A DNA stretch of 64,000 nt from NCBI GenBank assembly GCA_021432635.1, contig MU270054.1:1-64000 (forward strand), read 5' to 3'. Source of the DNA: Thozetella sp. PMI_491. Its lineage: Eukaryota; Ascomycota; Sordariomycetes; Chaetosphaeriales; Chaetosphaeriaceae. Positions 24,573-34,966 of the stretch are shown in pieces (position 1 is the first letter of the stretch; each line of letters begins with the position of its first letter). A program made the position numbers and the translations under genes. The notes under the pieces were generated by a model that saw only the letters and a program-made list of their open reading frames with translations, made no database searches and was not told where the DNA came from.

Positions 24573-26015
24573 TTAGAGGCCGGCCGCGTAGCGCTCTCTA
24601 AGCGTCATGCCTCCACCTTGTTCAACTCTCTCAGGTGATTGGGCTGTCACTCCGTCCGTTTCCCAACTCACCTGGTATGACAACCCGGCATAGTCTGGCT
24701 CCCTCCCCGAGGTCCAGGGGTTCGAATGGTTGATTGCAAGAACGGTGCGGGTGCTACACTCACTAGCGCTTGTGCTCGAGAGTCTCCGTCCTGGCTGCCA
24801 GGTCTCGGCTCCGTATATGCACGACGCCGCTTGAACACTTTCCAGAGACGTTAATCGACAGTCCGCGCCGGCGTGATACTTCAATTCGGTCCCAGGGCTC
24901 ACGCTACGCCCCGGCTCAACCACATGCAGCTGCGTATATGTTAATCCAACGTCTTGCAGGAGCCTCAGCCCTGCCCCTTCACCGTGGTCATATGTGTCCG
25001 TGAAGGTATGCCAGAAACCAGGGGTCAGCACATGCGGTACATTCCTGGGACACAGGTAGCCGCCTTCCTCAACAAACCCGCCATCGGCGATACGTTTCAG
25101 CAACCAGATCAGGCTCATACCCAGTTCTCGCCGTCGCTGAGTGCCCTCCAGCGCCAACAAAAACTCGCCGGCCGTGACATCGAGTAGGCTGGCAAGAGAC
25201 AGGACATGCGCCCGCGTTGGGATGGTGTTTCCATACATCCCCGCGTACCCAAGGCTCATCCGATGCGGCTGCACGCGGTGCCAGCTCTCGAACGCCGGGC
25301 CGTCGACCATGGCCAGCCTGACGCTGCGAACGTTCCCGTCGCGCATCGGCACGCCAATGACGTCTGGGAACTGTTTGTAGAGGTGCAAACCTTTGGTCGC
25401 AGCCCAGTACTGGAAGTTGTCGAACGCGTGCGGCGGACATAGCACGTCGACCTCTGCTGGAGCCAGGTGGGTGAAGCCCCAGACGGCCATGGCGGCCCGG
25501 CCGCCGACGACGTAATCTATACTCCCCACGGTGTCCTCGAGGGCATCTAGCAACTGGTGAAGCTCATGGGTAAATAGTGGAGCCGGACTAGGCGGGAGAG
25601 GCTTGTGCTGGATGCTACGAGGCTGCTGGAGGCGCTTGGATCCGTACGACTCAACTGCCCTAGAAGCCTGTCGAAGGTTGAGAAGAGACGCCGGTGACGT
25701 CGTACGGGGCAAACCTGAGATGGTGGCCGTTCCGTCCTGAGGCATGGCTACTGGATCTCTCCCAAGCCCTATGGAGTGGTTCCTCGGGTCCTTGACAGTA
25801 AGAATGTCCTCGCTATTCTTTTCGAACGAGAACATGCTATGGTCATCTTGAACCTCGTTATAATGCCTGGTAGGCATTGGTACATGTGATGACCCGCGAA
25901 TTCGGCTGTTACTTGCCTTGGGCACTCGATAAAGTGCCGGCGGATTTTCGGAGACGGATGACGAGCCGTCGTCGCCGAAGCAGAAAAGCCCTTTGAGTAC
26001 GGCGCGGAGACCCAT
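24573..26015 (-). CDS. Fungal protein with a nucleotidyltransferase-like core
   Basis: An uninterrupted frame. I start it at the ATG at 26,015 (MGLRAVLKGLFCFGDDG), since the frame upstream to 26,090 has no ATG; this gives 480 aa. The N-terminal third is low-complexity and basic. From about residue 150 there is a helix, then VGSIDYVVGGRAAMAVWGF and, after a gap, PAEVDVLCPP. A GG-containing helix followed by an Asp-x-Asp-like strand is how nucleotidyltransferase-fold proteins begin, so a NTase-like fold is possible. The motif is imperfect (EVDV in place of DxD) and activity may be lost. A strong GTAAGT donor just upstream near 26,061 suggests a further 5' exon or a UTR intron. Confidence 0.75.
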   Translation of the reverse strand: MGLRAVLKGLFCFGDDGSSSVSENPPALYRVPKASNSRIRGSSHVPMPTRHYNEVQDDHSMFSFEKNSEDILTVKDPRNHSIGLGRDPVAMPQDGTATISGLPRTTSPASLLNLRQASRAVESYGSKRLQQPRSIQHKPLPPSPAPLFTHELHQLLDALEDTVGSIDYVVGGRAAMAVWGFTHLAPAEVDVLCPPHAFDNFQYWAATKGLHLYKQFPDVIGVPMRDGNVRSVRLAMVDGPAFESWHRVQPHRMSLGYAGMYGNTIPTRAHVLSLASLLDVTAGEFLLALEGTQRRRELGMSLIWLLKRIADGGFVEEGGYLCPRNVPHVLTPGFWHTFTDTYDHGEGAGLRLLQDVGLTYTQLHVVEPGRSVSPGTELKYHAGADCRLTSLESVQAASCIYGAETWQPGRRLSSTSASECSTRTVLAINHSNPWTSGREPDYAGLSYQVSWETDGVTAQSPERVEQGGGMTLRERYAAGL

Positions 26016-26526
26016 CCCGGCGATGTAGTTCCGAGGAGTTGCTGGCTGAATAAGGGACTTACACTCCGTTACTCGGTACTCGGGTCGCAAAGGCCACTAC
26101 GCTGATGACCAACTCGGTTGGTTCTGTAGAACTCGTAGCACCGTACACGCAGGCCTCGATAGAAGGTGGGCATTAGAACATACTTAAGGAGTGGAACGGC
26201 ATGGGAGACAATGAGATTGTCGCCTTGGAGCATTGCCATCGTGTAGCAAACAAAGGGCACATTTATCGTCACGCATTGAGAGACCAGGAACAGGACAGGG
26301 GTCAGGAGCCAGGGAACAAAGGCCCCTGAGGGACTAAGGCACAGGTTCCATCCACGAGGAGGCCAGGCTAGGTGGCAGGTCGGCAGAATGTGCATTCCTT
26401 TTGTACACAGCTCCCTGTCTAGATCCCGATGCAGTCCACCAGGCCCAACGCCAAACCTACTACTCATACAAGTCCAGGGGATGGCCGGCCCTGGTTGCCG
26501 GTGCCAGGATGCGCCGGCACACCGCT
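26016..26526. other. Spacer downstream of rpn11
   Basis: 3' flank of the rpn11 gene and 5' flank of the next minus-strand gene. A long open frame through here on the minus strand (26,069-26,860) overlaps the rpn11 coding end in another frame and is a shadow. The splice-donor-like GTAAGT near 26,061 may belong to a leader exon of the gene starting at 26,015. Confidence 0.4.
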
Positions 26527-27697
26527 TCACAATTCTTCCTCCACCTCCATCTTGTCCGCTTCGCCATCCGCTTGGCCGTCGGCGGGGCCATCCTTCTTGG
26601 GCATGGTCGCCTCCTTGTCGATCATCTGCCGTGACACGGCGACAATGTTGTCCTCTATGAGCTGCTGTCCCACGTCCTCCAGGTGCTTCTTGGGGTCGAG
26701 CTTGCCGACGTAGCGAGTCTTGAGCTGATCCTTGGTCAGCTCCGTCTCCTCCTTGACGCGCTTCTCGTAGCCGTCGGCCAAGGTGACTAGCCGGGAGAGG
26801 CGCTCCTTGTTCCGTTGCCCTTCGGTCCGGAAGTCCTCCATCTGCAGCGCCTCGGTCCACTCCTGCTTGTGCAGGTTCATCAGCATGTTCTCCTCCAGCG
26901 CCGTCTTGCGGTAGTTGATACCGATCGAGTAGTAGTGGCGGTTGAGGCCATGGATGAGCGCCTGGATCGAGGGCTTGTTGAGGTGGCCCAAGTTGGATGT
27001 ACTCTGCCGAGGTTCTTGGCCGAGCATGAGCGACTGGGGGTTGATGAGGCGGAAGGCGTCGATGACGACTTTGCCCTTGACGGACTGGATGGGGTCGACG
27101 ACGACTGCGACGGCGCGCGGCGTAAGCTGCTCGAAGCTCTGCTGGGTGTTGATATCGACTGACGAGAGCCAGCAGCCAAAACCGGGATGAGAGTGGTACC
27201 AGCCGACGACAGACTCGGGCCTGTGTGTAAGGTCAACTTAGCGAGATGCTTACATACATAGGGGAGGGGCGAGCGCGAGGGCGGGTGTGGTGGCGCCTAC
27301 CTTCCGGTTTGCCGGAGCATGTCCATCATCTTCATCTGGAATACGGGATCCACGGCCTCGACACTAACGCCAGTACCGCTCTGGGGCATCGCGAAGACGT
27401 CCACTACGCGCACCGTGAAGTCGTCAACGAACTCGCCGAGCATCAGACCCATGACTTCCATGGGCACTCCGGCTCGGCCGTGACGGAGCATCTTGAGGAG
27501 GGCGAGGGAAGAGATGTGGACGGTCTCGGAGTTGTCGATCAGGTTCGTGTTGTCCTAGGCGCAGAAAGCAATGTCAGTCCATGCGCAGAAGCCACCGCGG
27601 TGCGACGCCGCGTGAAGGGGGAAGGCCATACTGATCCCGGGGCGCTTCCGAGGCCCATGCCGCCGGCGCCCGAGAGCATGCTCCTGAATCGCTCCAT
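26527..27697 (-). CDS. rpn11: 26S proteasome lid subunit Rpn11 (JAMM deubiquitinase)
   Basis: Three exons: 27,697-27,632, 27,554-27,301 and 27,220-26,527, all with GT-AG introns and consistent phases, giving 337 aa. The start [10 protein letters not shown] matches where Rpn11 proteins begin. The MPN+ domain carries the catalytic-side Glu in [10 protein letters not shown] and the JAMM metal site His116-x-His118-x7-Ser126-x2-Asp129 in [16 protein letters not shown]. Rpn11 removes ubiquitin chains from substrates as the 26S proteasome translocates them. The C-terminal region ([16 protein letters not shown]) is typical, with an acidic tail. It is transcribed divergently from the histone deacetylase gene. 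All key residues are present. Confidence 0.97.
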
Positions 27698-28721
27698 CTC
27701 GTCGGAATGCTAGAATACGGAGGGTACAGAGATCCTTAGAGCTCTCTCGGGTTCAATCAAGGGCAAGACGCTGTTGTGGTGGATGATGTGGCGGGGAGGG
27801 TTGGAAGGTTGGTCGTGCGAGCTGGTGTTTGGAGGCTGATTTGAGAAAGCTCTGGGTGTTGACGAAGCTCCCAGCAGCCTGGCCAGAGCGAGGCTGCCGG
27901 GGGCACGGGCCGTGGGTGGGCCCTGACTCGGCGCTTTGGCAGAGGCAAAATGCTTTCCCTAACCCTGAGCCAGCTTTGACTTGGCTATTAGAGGCACTGC
28001 CTTTCTACCTTGGCTATACTAGGTTTGTAGAATAGGTCTAGGTATAACGAGGATCCTTGAGGAGACAATATTAGGTTTTGACAGTATGAAAGTTGTTAGG
28101 TCACCAATTCATGCAATCTGATCGGTCGTGCGTCCTCACACACCACACTTTGCAGCCCGTAGCCCTTGCCGTTTGCGTATATGTCAGCAGAGAGGAAGGG
28201 GAACCAGCCACCTTTCCGGCGCCACAGCTGCCCTTCCACTCTTATCGAGAAGGCACCAAATTCAGTGTGGGTGGCTCTAGCCATATGCGTACTAGCGCAT
28301 CTCTGCAAGGCTGAGGAAAATGGAGAACTGGAGCTCCTGGCCTGGCACAATTGCAATTGTAGGCTCAGGTGGGCAATTGCCTTTCTCCATTGCTACACTC
28401 CGCCGTCCCAAGAACTCCCAGTTCCTCCACCCTCCAACCTGGACTGCGAGCGCATCCGATCCGACTTTAAGGACAAGGGTGCCGCACCTCTGATATCTAT
28501 ACCTAGCTGGAAGGTAGTTGGAAGCAGCACCTTGCCGAGCCGGCGATCGCGTGGCTGGTTACTCCTCACTCGAAAGCCCACCGCCGGCATCCCACCACAG
28601 CAATCCTCGCGGGCCTGTCGCGGCGCAAATTCTCCTTCTGCCCACCGCCCCCGCTCTCCTACGCCTTATTCTCGACCCTCACCTTGATACACTACTGCCA
28701 TCTGCTCTCACGGCCAATTCA
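27698..28721. promoter_or_regulatory. Shared divergent promoter region of rpn11 and rpd3
   Basis: About 1 kb separates the two start codons, which face away from each other, so both promoters must lie here. Short frames such as 28,166-28,687 are not supported by domains or splice sites. A pyrimidine-rich run lies within the 100 bases before the deacetylase ATG, as is usual in filamentous ascomycetes. I saw no clear proteasome-type element (GGTGGCAAA) by eye. Confidence 0.6.
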
Positions 28722-30727
28722 ATGGCGGCCCACGCGCCCAACACCGACCCCGCCGGGGTCGATCGCCCCGTTCCCCTCTATACATTCAATAACGATGCGA
28801 AGAAGAAGGTGGCGTACTTCTACGACTCGGACATCGGCAACTATGCCTACCCCACCGGCCATCCCATGAAGCCGCACCGTATTCGCATGGCCCACAGCCT
28901 AGTTATGAACTATGATATCTACAAGCACATGGAGATATACGTAGGTCGCAGGCTTGTCCCACCTCTTGCTTGCTCCCTGCTAACCGCTGCCCCTCCCCCC
29001 CACAGCGTGCGAAGCCGGCCGTCTTTCTTGAGATGACGCAGTTCCATACCGATGAGTACATCGACTTCCTCCAGAAGGTCACACCAGAGAATATGGATTC
29101 GTATGCGAAGGAGCAGGGAAAATACAACGTGGGCGACGATTGCCCTGTGTTCGATGGCCTCTTCGAGTTCTGTGCCATCAGCGCGGGCGGCAGCATGGAG
29201 GGTGCCGCACGTCTTGCTCGTGATAAGTGTGACATCGCCATCAACTGGGCCGGTGGTCTTCACCACGCCAAGAAGAGCGAGGCTAGTGGCTTCTGCTACG
29301 TAAATGGTACGCATGCATTCCCGCTGGGGCGGTGCGTTGCGTCGCGAGGCGCCGATTACCGGGCTAACACCTTGTTACAGACATTGTCCTCGCCATCATC
29401 GAGCTGCTTCGTCACCATCCTCGCGTGCTCTACATCGACATTGACGTTCACCACGGCGACGGCGTGGAGGAGGCCTTCTATACGACGGATCGTGTCATGA
29501 CAGTTTCGTTTCACAAGTACGGCGAGTACTTTCCGGGTACTGGAGAGCTTCGTGACATCGGCATCGGCAAGGGCAAGTACTACTCGGTCAACTACCCGCT
29601 ACGAGATGGCATCAACGACGAATCTTACAAGAGCATCTTCGAGCCCACCATCAACGCCGTCATGGAATACTACCAGCCCTCGGCCGTCGTCCTCCAGTGT
29701 GGTGGCGACAGTCTCTCAGGGGATCGCCTCGGCTGCTTCAACTTGAGCATGCGCGGCCACGCCAACTGCGTCAATTTTGTTCGCAAGTTCAACCTGCCCA
29801 CTCTGATCCTGGGCGGCGGTGGCTACACGATGCGCAACGTGGCCCGCACGTGGGCATACGAGACCGGAAGACTCGTAGGCGTGGAGATGGACCCATCTCT
29901 GCCCTTCAACGAGTACTACGCAGTATGCATTTGCCTCTTCCCTTTTCGCGCAGGCTAGTTCCGCATCTAACATCTCGCAGTACTACGCTCCGGACTACCT
30001 CCTGGATGTTCGCCCTTCCAACATGGATAACGCGAACAGCAACGAGTACTTGGAGAAGATCACCACGCAGCTTGTTGACAACCTGCGCCATTCGAACCCG
30101 GTCCCGTCCGTGCAGATGCAAGACGTGCCCCGTCAACCACTTGGCGGCTTGACGGACGAGGAAGAGGCGGCTCTTGACGATCTCGACGAGGATGAGCATC
30201 CGGACGAGCGGACGACCCAGCGGAGGCTTGATAAGTCCGTCGCCAAGCGGAATGAATTTGAAGACAGCGACGACGAGGACGAGGCCTCCGTGCAGTACGG
30301 CCGCTTCAAGGCGAAGCGCCGCGGCATCATGGAGTACCAGAACAAGTACTACGAAGAGAGGGATGAGCCGGACGGCCCGGCCCCCGCTGCAAAAGAGACT
30401 CCATCCAAGAAGGCCAACGAGGACGCGGCGGACGAGGATGTGCCGATGGATGACGCCCAGACGGAAGCTGCCAAGCCGAAAGAGAAGGAGACACCGGATG
30501 ACGCCACTCCTGCCGCTGCCGCCGCGGCTGATGCTACTGCTTCTGCCGCGAATGGCGAGTCGACCGCAAAGCAGGTGGACGGTGACGGTGATGTCAACAT
30601 GGATGACGAGCCTGCCGCCGCCAGCACAGACCCAGCGATCAAGAAGGAAGATGCAGAGACGTCCCCGGCCGATGCCGCAGAGGCCCCTAAGCCCGACGAG
30701 GCGAAGGCGGAGACGGAGCAGAGCTAG
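28722..30727 (+). CDS. rpd3: Class I histone deacetylase, Rpd3/RpdA type
   Basis: Four exons: 28,722-28,940, 29,006-29,306, 29,381-29,922 and 29,981-30,727; all introns are GT-AG and phases agree, giving 602 aa. It deacetylates histone tails in Rpd3/Sin3-type co-repressor complexes. The active site is complete: the His-His dyad in GGLHHAKK (159-160), zinc ligands Asp195 and His197 in DIDVHHGDG, and the third Asp in [11 protein letters not shown]. The catalytic core ends near residue 400. The remaining roughly 200 residues are acidic and low-complexity, rich in Asp, Glu, Ala, Pro and Lys, with a conserved-looking basic patch ([19 protein letters not shown]). Filamentous-fungal RpdA proteins are known for such C-terminal extensions. 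The paralogue Hos2 is less likely given this tail. Confidence 0.96.
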
Positions 30728-31601
30728 CTGGGGCCGGTAGCGGGTGAGAAGAACAAGCCGAGACCGGTCGTTCCGTCTGCTTTTTAGTTTATCGCTCTTT
30801 GCTTCGGCGTTCGGCGCATGGATAGGAGAGGCGCCTGGATAGGGATGGCGCAGAGGCGCCGTAGGGCGCCGCGACGAGGGCGGAATCGCGATCCCTAGCG
30901 TAGATTGTGTCTATCCGAGCCGCACCAATTGATCGGCTCTCCAGCATCAGTACTTCGTATGTAGATACCCAGTACAAAGCGAATCGTGTGTTCCTCGGAC
31001 CTCCAGTCTTTGAGCTATGGGATGCCTAGAGCCCAATGTGCCTACTGCTAAGCTATCTTCTGCAAGGTGGGATTCCGGCGCTTGCTTCTATGATTATACC
31101 CCATCTTGCGTCAGCATACCAGCCTACTTAGTGTTTCAAAATTGTGCCTAGCTACACTTGCACATTAAGCCGTCGTTAGCCTTGTTCCCCCTTGTTGATG
31201 ACCCCTTTCATCTATTCCTCTTATGCTGCTGCGCTAAAGGCGGTGTGGTCGTAGGCAGGCCTAGCAACCCTGTAAGAGTAGAAATGCTAGTACGGGCTAC
31301 CCCTCGCCCCTTAACATGGTGTAGGTGGGGTGCTTATCCGACTAGCAGGGGCGGCGCGATAAGGAGGCCGTTGGCCGGTTGCGTCGGCCCCGTCGTTGTT
31401 GGGTAAAGGTCCTAGACGTGGGTAGCCCGCCATTGAGGCCTAGGTGCTTTCCAAGCCAAGCCGACCTCTCTTGGAGACGGCGGCCGAGCCGCCTTCCCAA
31501 AACCAAGCAGCTGCCTCCTACATCGCGCTTCGAGCTCTTCACCAGAATCGCGCGCCACCGGAATGGTCCGCGGGGAAAAGTAGGAGATCCTGGCTGCGGA
31601 A
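30728..31601. other. Spacer with no supported gene
   Basis: Holds the rpd3 3' end and the hydrolase promoter. Frames at 31,158-31,406 and 31,379-31,792 lack domains and overlap the hydrolase start out of frame. The GC content is uneven but no repeat is evident. Confidence 0.4.
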
Positions 31602-33542
31602 ATGGACGAAAAGCTACGCCTCTCCACCGCCGGGCGTTGGGTCCCGGCCCCGAGCGCCTCGCCGACCCGTCACCCGCGGACGCTGGTCACCACACTCGCT
31701 CTGGCCGCCATCGCGCTTCTCTTCTTATACCAGGCGAGCTTCGCCGAGTACGACCCCGTCTTTCGCTCCTGGTTTGCCCCGCACCTGAGTGAGGCGCACC
31801 GACCCCGGCCGCTGGTTGCCGGCGACAGCTCGCCATGGACCGACATCCAGCCTAGCCGCGAGCTCGAATGGCACCCGTGCTTCGACGCTGAGTTTGACTG
31901 CGCCAGGCTGGACGTGCCCATGGACTGGCAAGATCCCTCGGACGACGACCGCGTCATCCTGGCCGTCATCCGCCTGCGCGCGCGGGACCCCAGCGCCGCC
32001 AACTACCGCGGGCCCCTAATATTCAACCCCGGCGGCCCTGGTGGCAGTGGCGTTTATGCGATGCGGAAAGGCTATGGGACCAACATGCAAGCCGTCGTCG
32101 GCGACAACTACGACATCGTGTCGTTCGACCCGCGCGGCATCGGGTACTCGGTTCCGCGCATCGAGTGCTGGGGCAACCCGCAGGACCGGGTGTTGTGGGG
32201 GCTCCAGGACGAGGGCCTCATCGACGCGCACCCGGGCGTCGTGTACGAGGCGTTTGCGCGCGCAAAGGCCTTCTCTCAGACCTGCGAGGGGACAATGGGC
32301 CAGGAGAGCATCCTGAGGCACAGCAGCACGACGTCGCATGCGCGGGACATGCTCGAGATCCTAGACCAGATGGGGCAGGAAAAGCTCTCGTACTGGGGCT
32401 TTAGCTACGGGACCGTCCTGGGCGGTACCTTCGCAGCCATGTACCCCGACCGTGTCGAGAGGCTCGTGAGCGATGGTGAGTGGCTGCTCGGGGGAATATC
32501 CACTTTCCCATCTTCTCTTCCGGCGAGTTGATGCATGCTAACTATCTCTACAGGCAACGTCGACCTCAAGGAGTGGTACTTCGGCAAGTACATCAACTTC
32601 CTCCATGACACCGACAAGGTCATGGACGCCTTCTACGAGTTCTGCCACCAGGCGGGCCCCGAGCGTTGCGCCTTCTACAGGGACACGACCGAGGCCATCA
32701 AGAGCCGCCTCGATGCCTTGATCGAGAGCATGCGCACGAAGCCTGTCGTCGTGCCGAGCTCCGCTGACGGTCCCGAGATGCCCGAGGTCATTACATACTC
32801 GCGCCTAAGGCGGCTGATCTCCACCATGCTCTACCAGCCAGTGTGGTTCTTCCGATCATGCGCCGAGATCTTCGCCGAGCTCGAGCGCGGCGAGGGCCAG
32901 CTGTTCTATGAATTTTACCGTGACCTCAGGCGCCCCGTCTGGGCGATCTGCACGCCTGAGGATGCGCCGTCGGGCCTCATGGACTCCACCGCCAGCACGG
33001 ACGATGCGTTCCCAGCCGTGATGTGCTCGGACCGGCAGGTCAACGACACGGTACAGGAGTTCGAGGACTACGCCCGGCGGCTGCAGGAGATCAGCGCCGC
33101 GGCGGGTGCCGTACAGATTACGTTCCGCCAGTCGTGCGTGGGCTGGGACGTCCGGCCCAAGTGGCGCTTCGACGGGCCGTTCTCAGGCAACACCAGCTTC
33201 CCCATCCTGTACGTGGCCAACGTCGCCGACAACGTGACGCCGCTGATCAGCGCGCGCAACAACTCGGCCGGCTTCCCCGGCAGCGTCGTGCTGGTGCAGA
33301 ACTCGTACGGCCACACCAGCCTCGCGGCGCCGAGCACCTGCACCGCGCGCTATGTGCGCGAGTACTTCCAGGACGGGAAGCTGCCGCCAGCGGACACAGT
33401 GTGCGAAGCCGATGTGGTTCCCTTCTACGATGACGATGACACACTTGAAGCCGCTGGCATGCCTGCAAGTGGTGTTGAGGCCGAGCTCGCTGTAGCCATC
33501 AGGAAGCTCTCACAGGAAGCGAGATGGAGACTTAGGCTGTAG
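31602..33542 (+). CDS. Membrane-anchored alpha/beta hydrolase with TAP-like C-terminal domain
   Basis: Two exons, 31,602-32,475 and 32,554-33,542, with a 78-nt intron (GTGAGT donor, CTAAC branch, TACAG acceptor) in phase 1, giving 620 aa. A single hydrophobic segment at about residues 27-46 predicts a type II signal anchor, with the catalytic part in the secretory lumen or outside. The oxyanion region is NPGGPGGSG (142-150). The nucleophile elbow is GFSYG with Ser268. The acid lies in NVADNVTPL and the base in NSYGHTSL. These match the alpha/beta hydrolase fold with the TAP C-terminal domain, a group including tripeptidyl aminopeptidases and related proteases or esterases. Substrate cannot be inferred further. 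All triad positions are present. Confidence 0.92.
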
Positions 33543-34966
33543 TTATTTTAAGCAGCCACAGGAGCGCTAGGCAGGTATATCCTGGCATAGCATTGTAGGC
33601 ATCGCGCTCGTTCTTTTACTGGACATGATAGCTTGCGATTTCAAGGAGATAGATGCCTGTTACTAGAGCGAGAGAAAGAGAGATACCCCCCGTGCAACAA
33701 ACCGGGCGGCATGATGCATCTGCTAAATTTCCAAACACAGCAAAGCCTTCCTCGCGCTCTGCAAGCCCGTTGATAGTTCGCATTCTAGAGTGTCTGTTTC
33801 GAGCTATTACCTCGTAATCCAGGAACGGTCATAGGCGGCTTATCTTCACCGGGCGACAGAACCTCCCCCTTCTTACTGCCAACCACGCCTTCAACTGGAA
33901 AGTATGACACATAATATCCCCCTGGCCGGCGACTGATAGGGCCTATAGCTCATGCCGACTCACTAGCTGTTAGCGACTAACCACGAGGAGGTCGGGTTTT
34001 GCGACAGGCAGGCCTCGTCCGCGGGTAGACCCCTCACTGCCTTGCCAAGGTCCTGATAAGCCAGCCCGGGCCGGGAGAGAGCGGCAGGGGGGTATGTTGG
34101 CAGGCAAGCAGGTTCTCCGAGGAGCGCAGGGCGGTCCGCCTTTGTCGGGAGGCAGCTTGCCGATCCGGGAAATATTTGCAAGTTAGGCCCCGGGGCCCCC
34201 CAGCCTCCAGCCTGGCCACCCCGCACATTCCATGTGGCGGGCGGCCACCTCCACGGCTCGCCTGCCCACCAACTAACCTAGCTATCGCCGGAGACCGTTT
34301 GCCCTTCTCTGCCTACCGTACCTTACCCCCCCTCCCCCCCTTTCTCCCCAATGGGCAGCTGTGCGATGGGGCGGGTCAGTCGACAGGTGGCGCTATTGGT
34401 CTGCGCAGGACTAAGACAAAGAGGTCGCACGGGTGCGAGCGTGGGTGGCATTCGAGCGGGCTCCGATCTTCCCCACACGCCGCTCAGAGGAAGGTTCAGG
34501 CCGGGGGTAACAGCTGCGTCGGAGTGGGATTCGTCGCTGGCGCTGGCATCCCAATTAGGTGCGCCCGAGCTTATCGACAACCACTCCTCACGGCGAACCT
34601 CTACCGGGACCTTTGTACACAATCGCAGGCCAGGTTTAGCCCAAGCATGGACAGGCCCCGCCCTCCCTCCTTCTTATCAGACACACGTTGCTGATCCGGG
34701 GCAAGGGGCCAAAAGATCTGGTGCCTCCGCACGCCCGTCCCCAGTCTACTGTACCGTACATACAAACGTCTGCCCGGGCTCGCTCGGGCGTGTCTAAGGT
34801 CCCCTCATATCTCATAACCTCCCTTGCTTTGGCTCGTGTGGCGCGACGATCCGAAAAGCCCTCTCTCCCTTCGTCCCTCCATCTCGCTGGCCCGAACGCC
34901 CACTCGGCCGGTCTCCCTCCGCTCTTCAATTAATGCTTCCTGTGGACTAAGCCAACTAAGGAAACC
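33543..34966. other. Spacer upstream of the MFS transporter
   Basis: About 1.4 kb of moderately GC-rich DNA with no supported gene. Frames at 34,176-34,694 and 34,351-34,797 have no domains. The C-rich runs near 34,323-34,350 and 34,880-34,930 are typical fungal promoter pyrimidine tracts. This is probably the long promoter of the transporter. Confidence 0.45.

Noticed and set aside
24715-24740. GGGGTTCGAATGG, like the B box of a tRNA gene
   Set aside because: It is inside an open coding frame and no acceptor, D or anticodon stem can be built around it.
26069-26860. A 263-codon minus-strand frame overlapping the rpn11 3' end
   Set aside because: It overlaps the well supported rpn11 coding sequence in another frame and has no domain.
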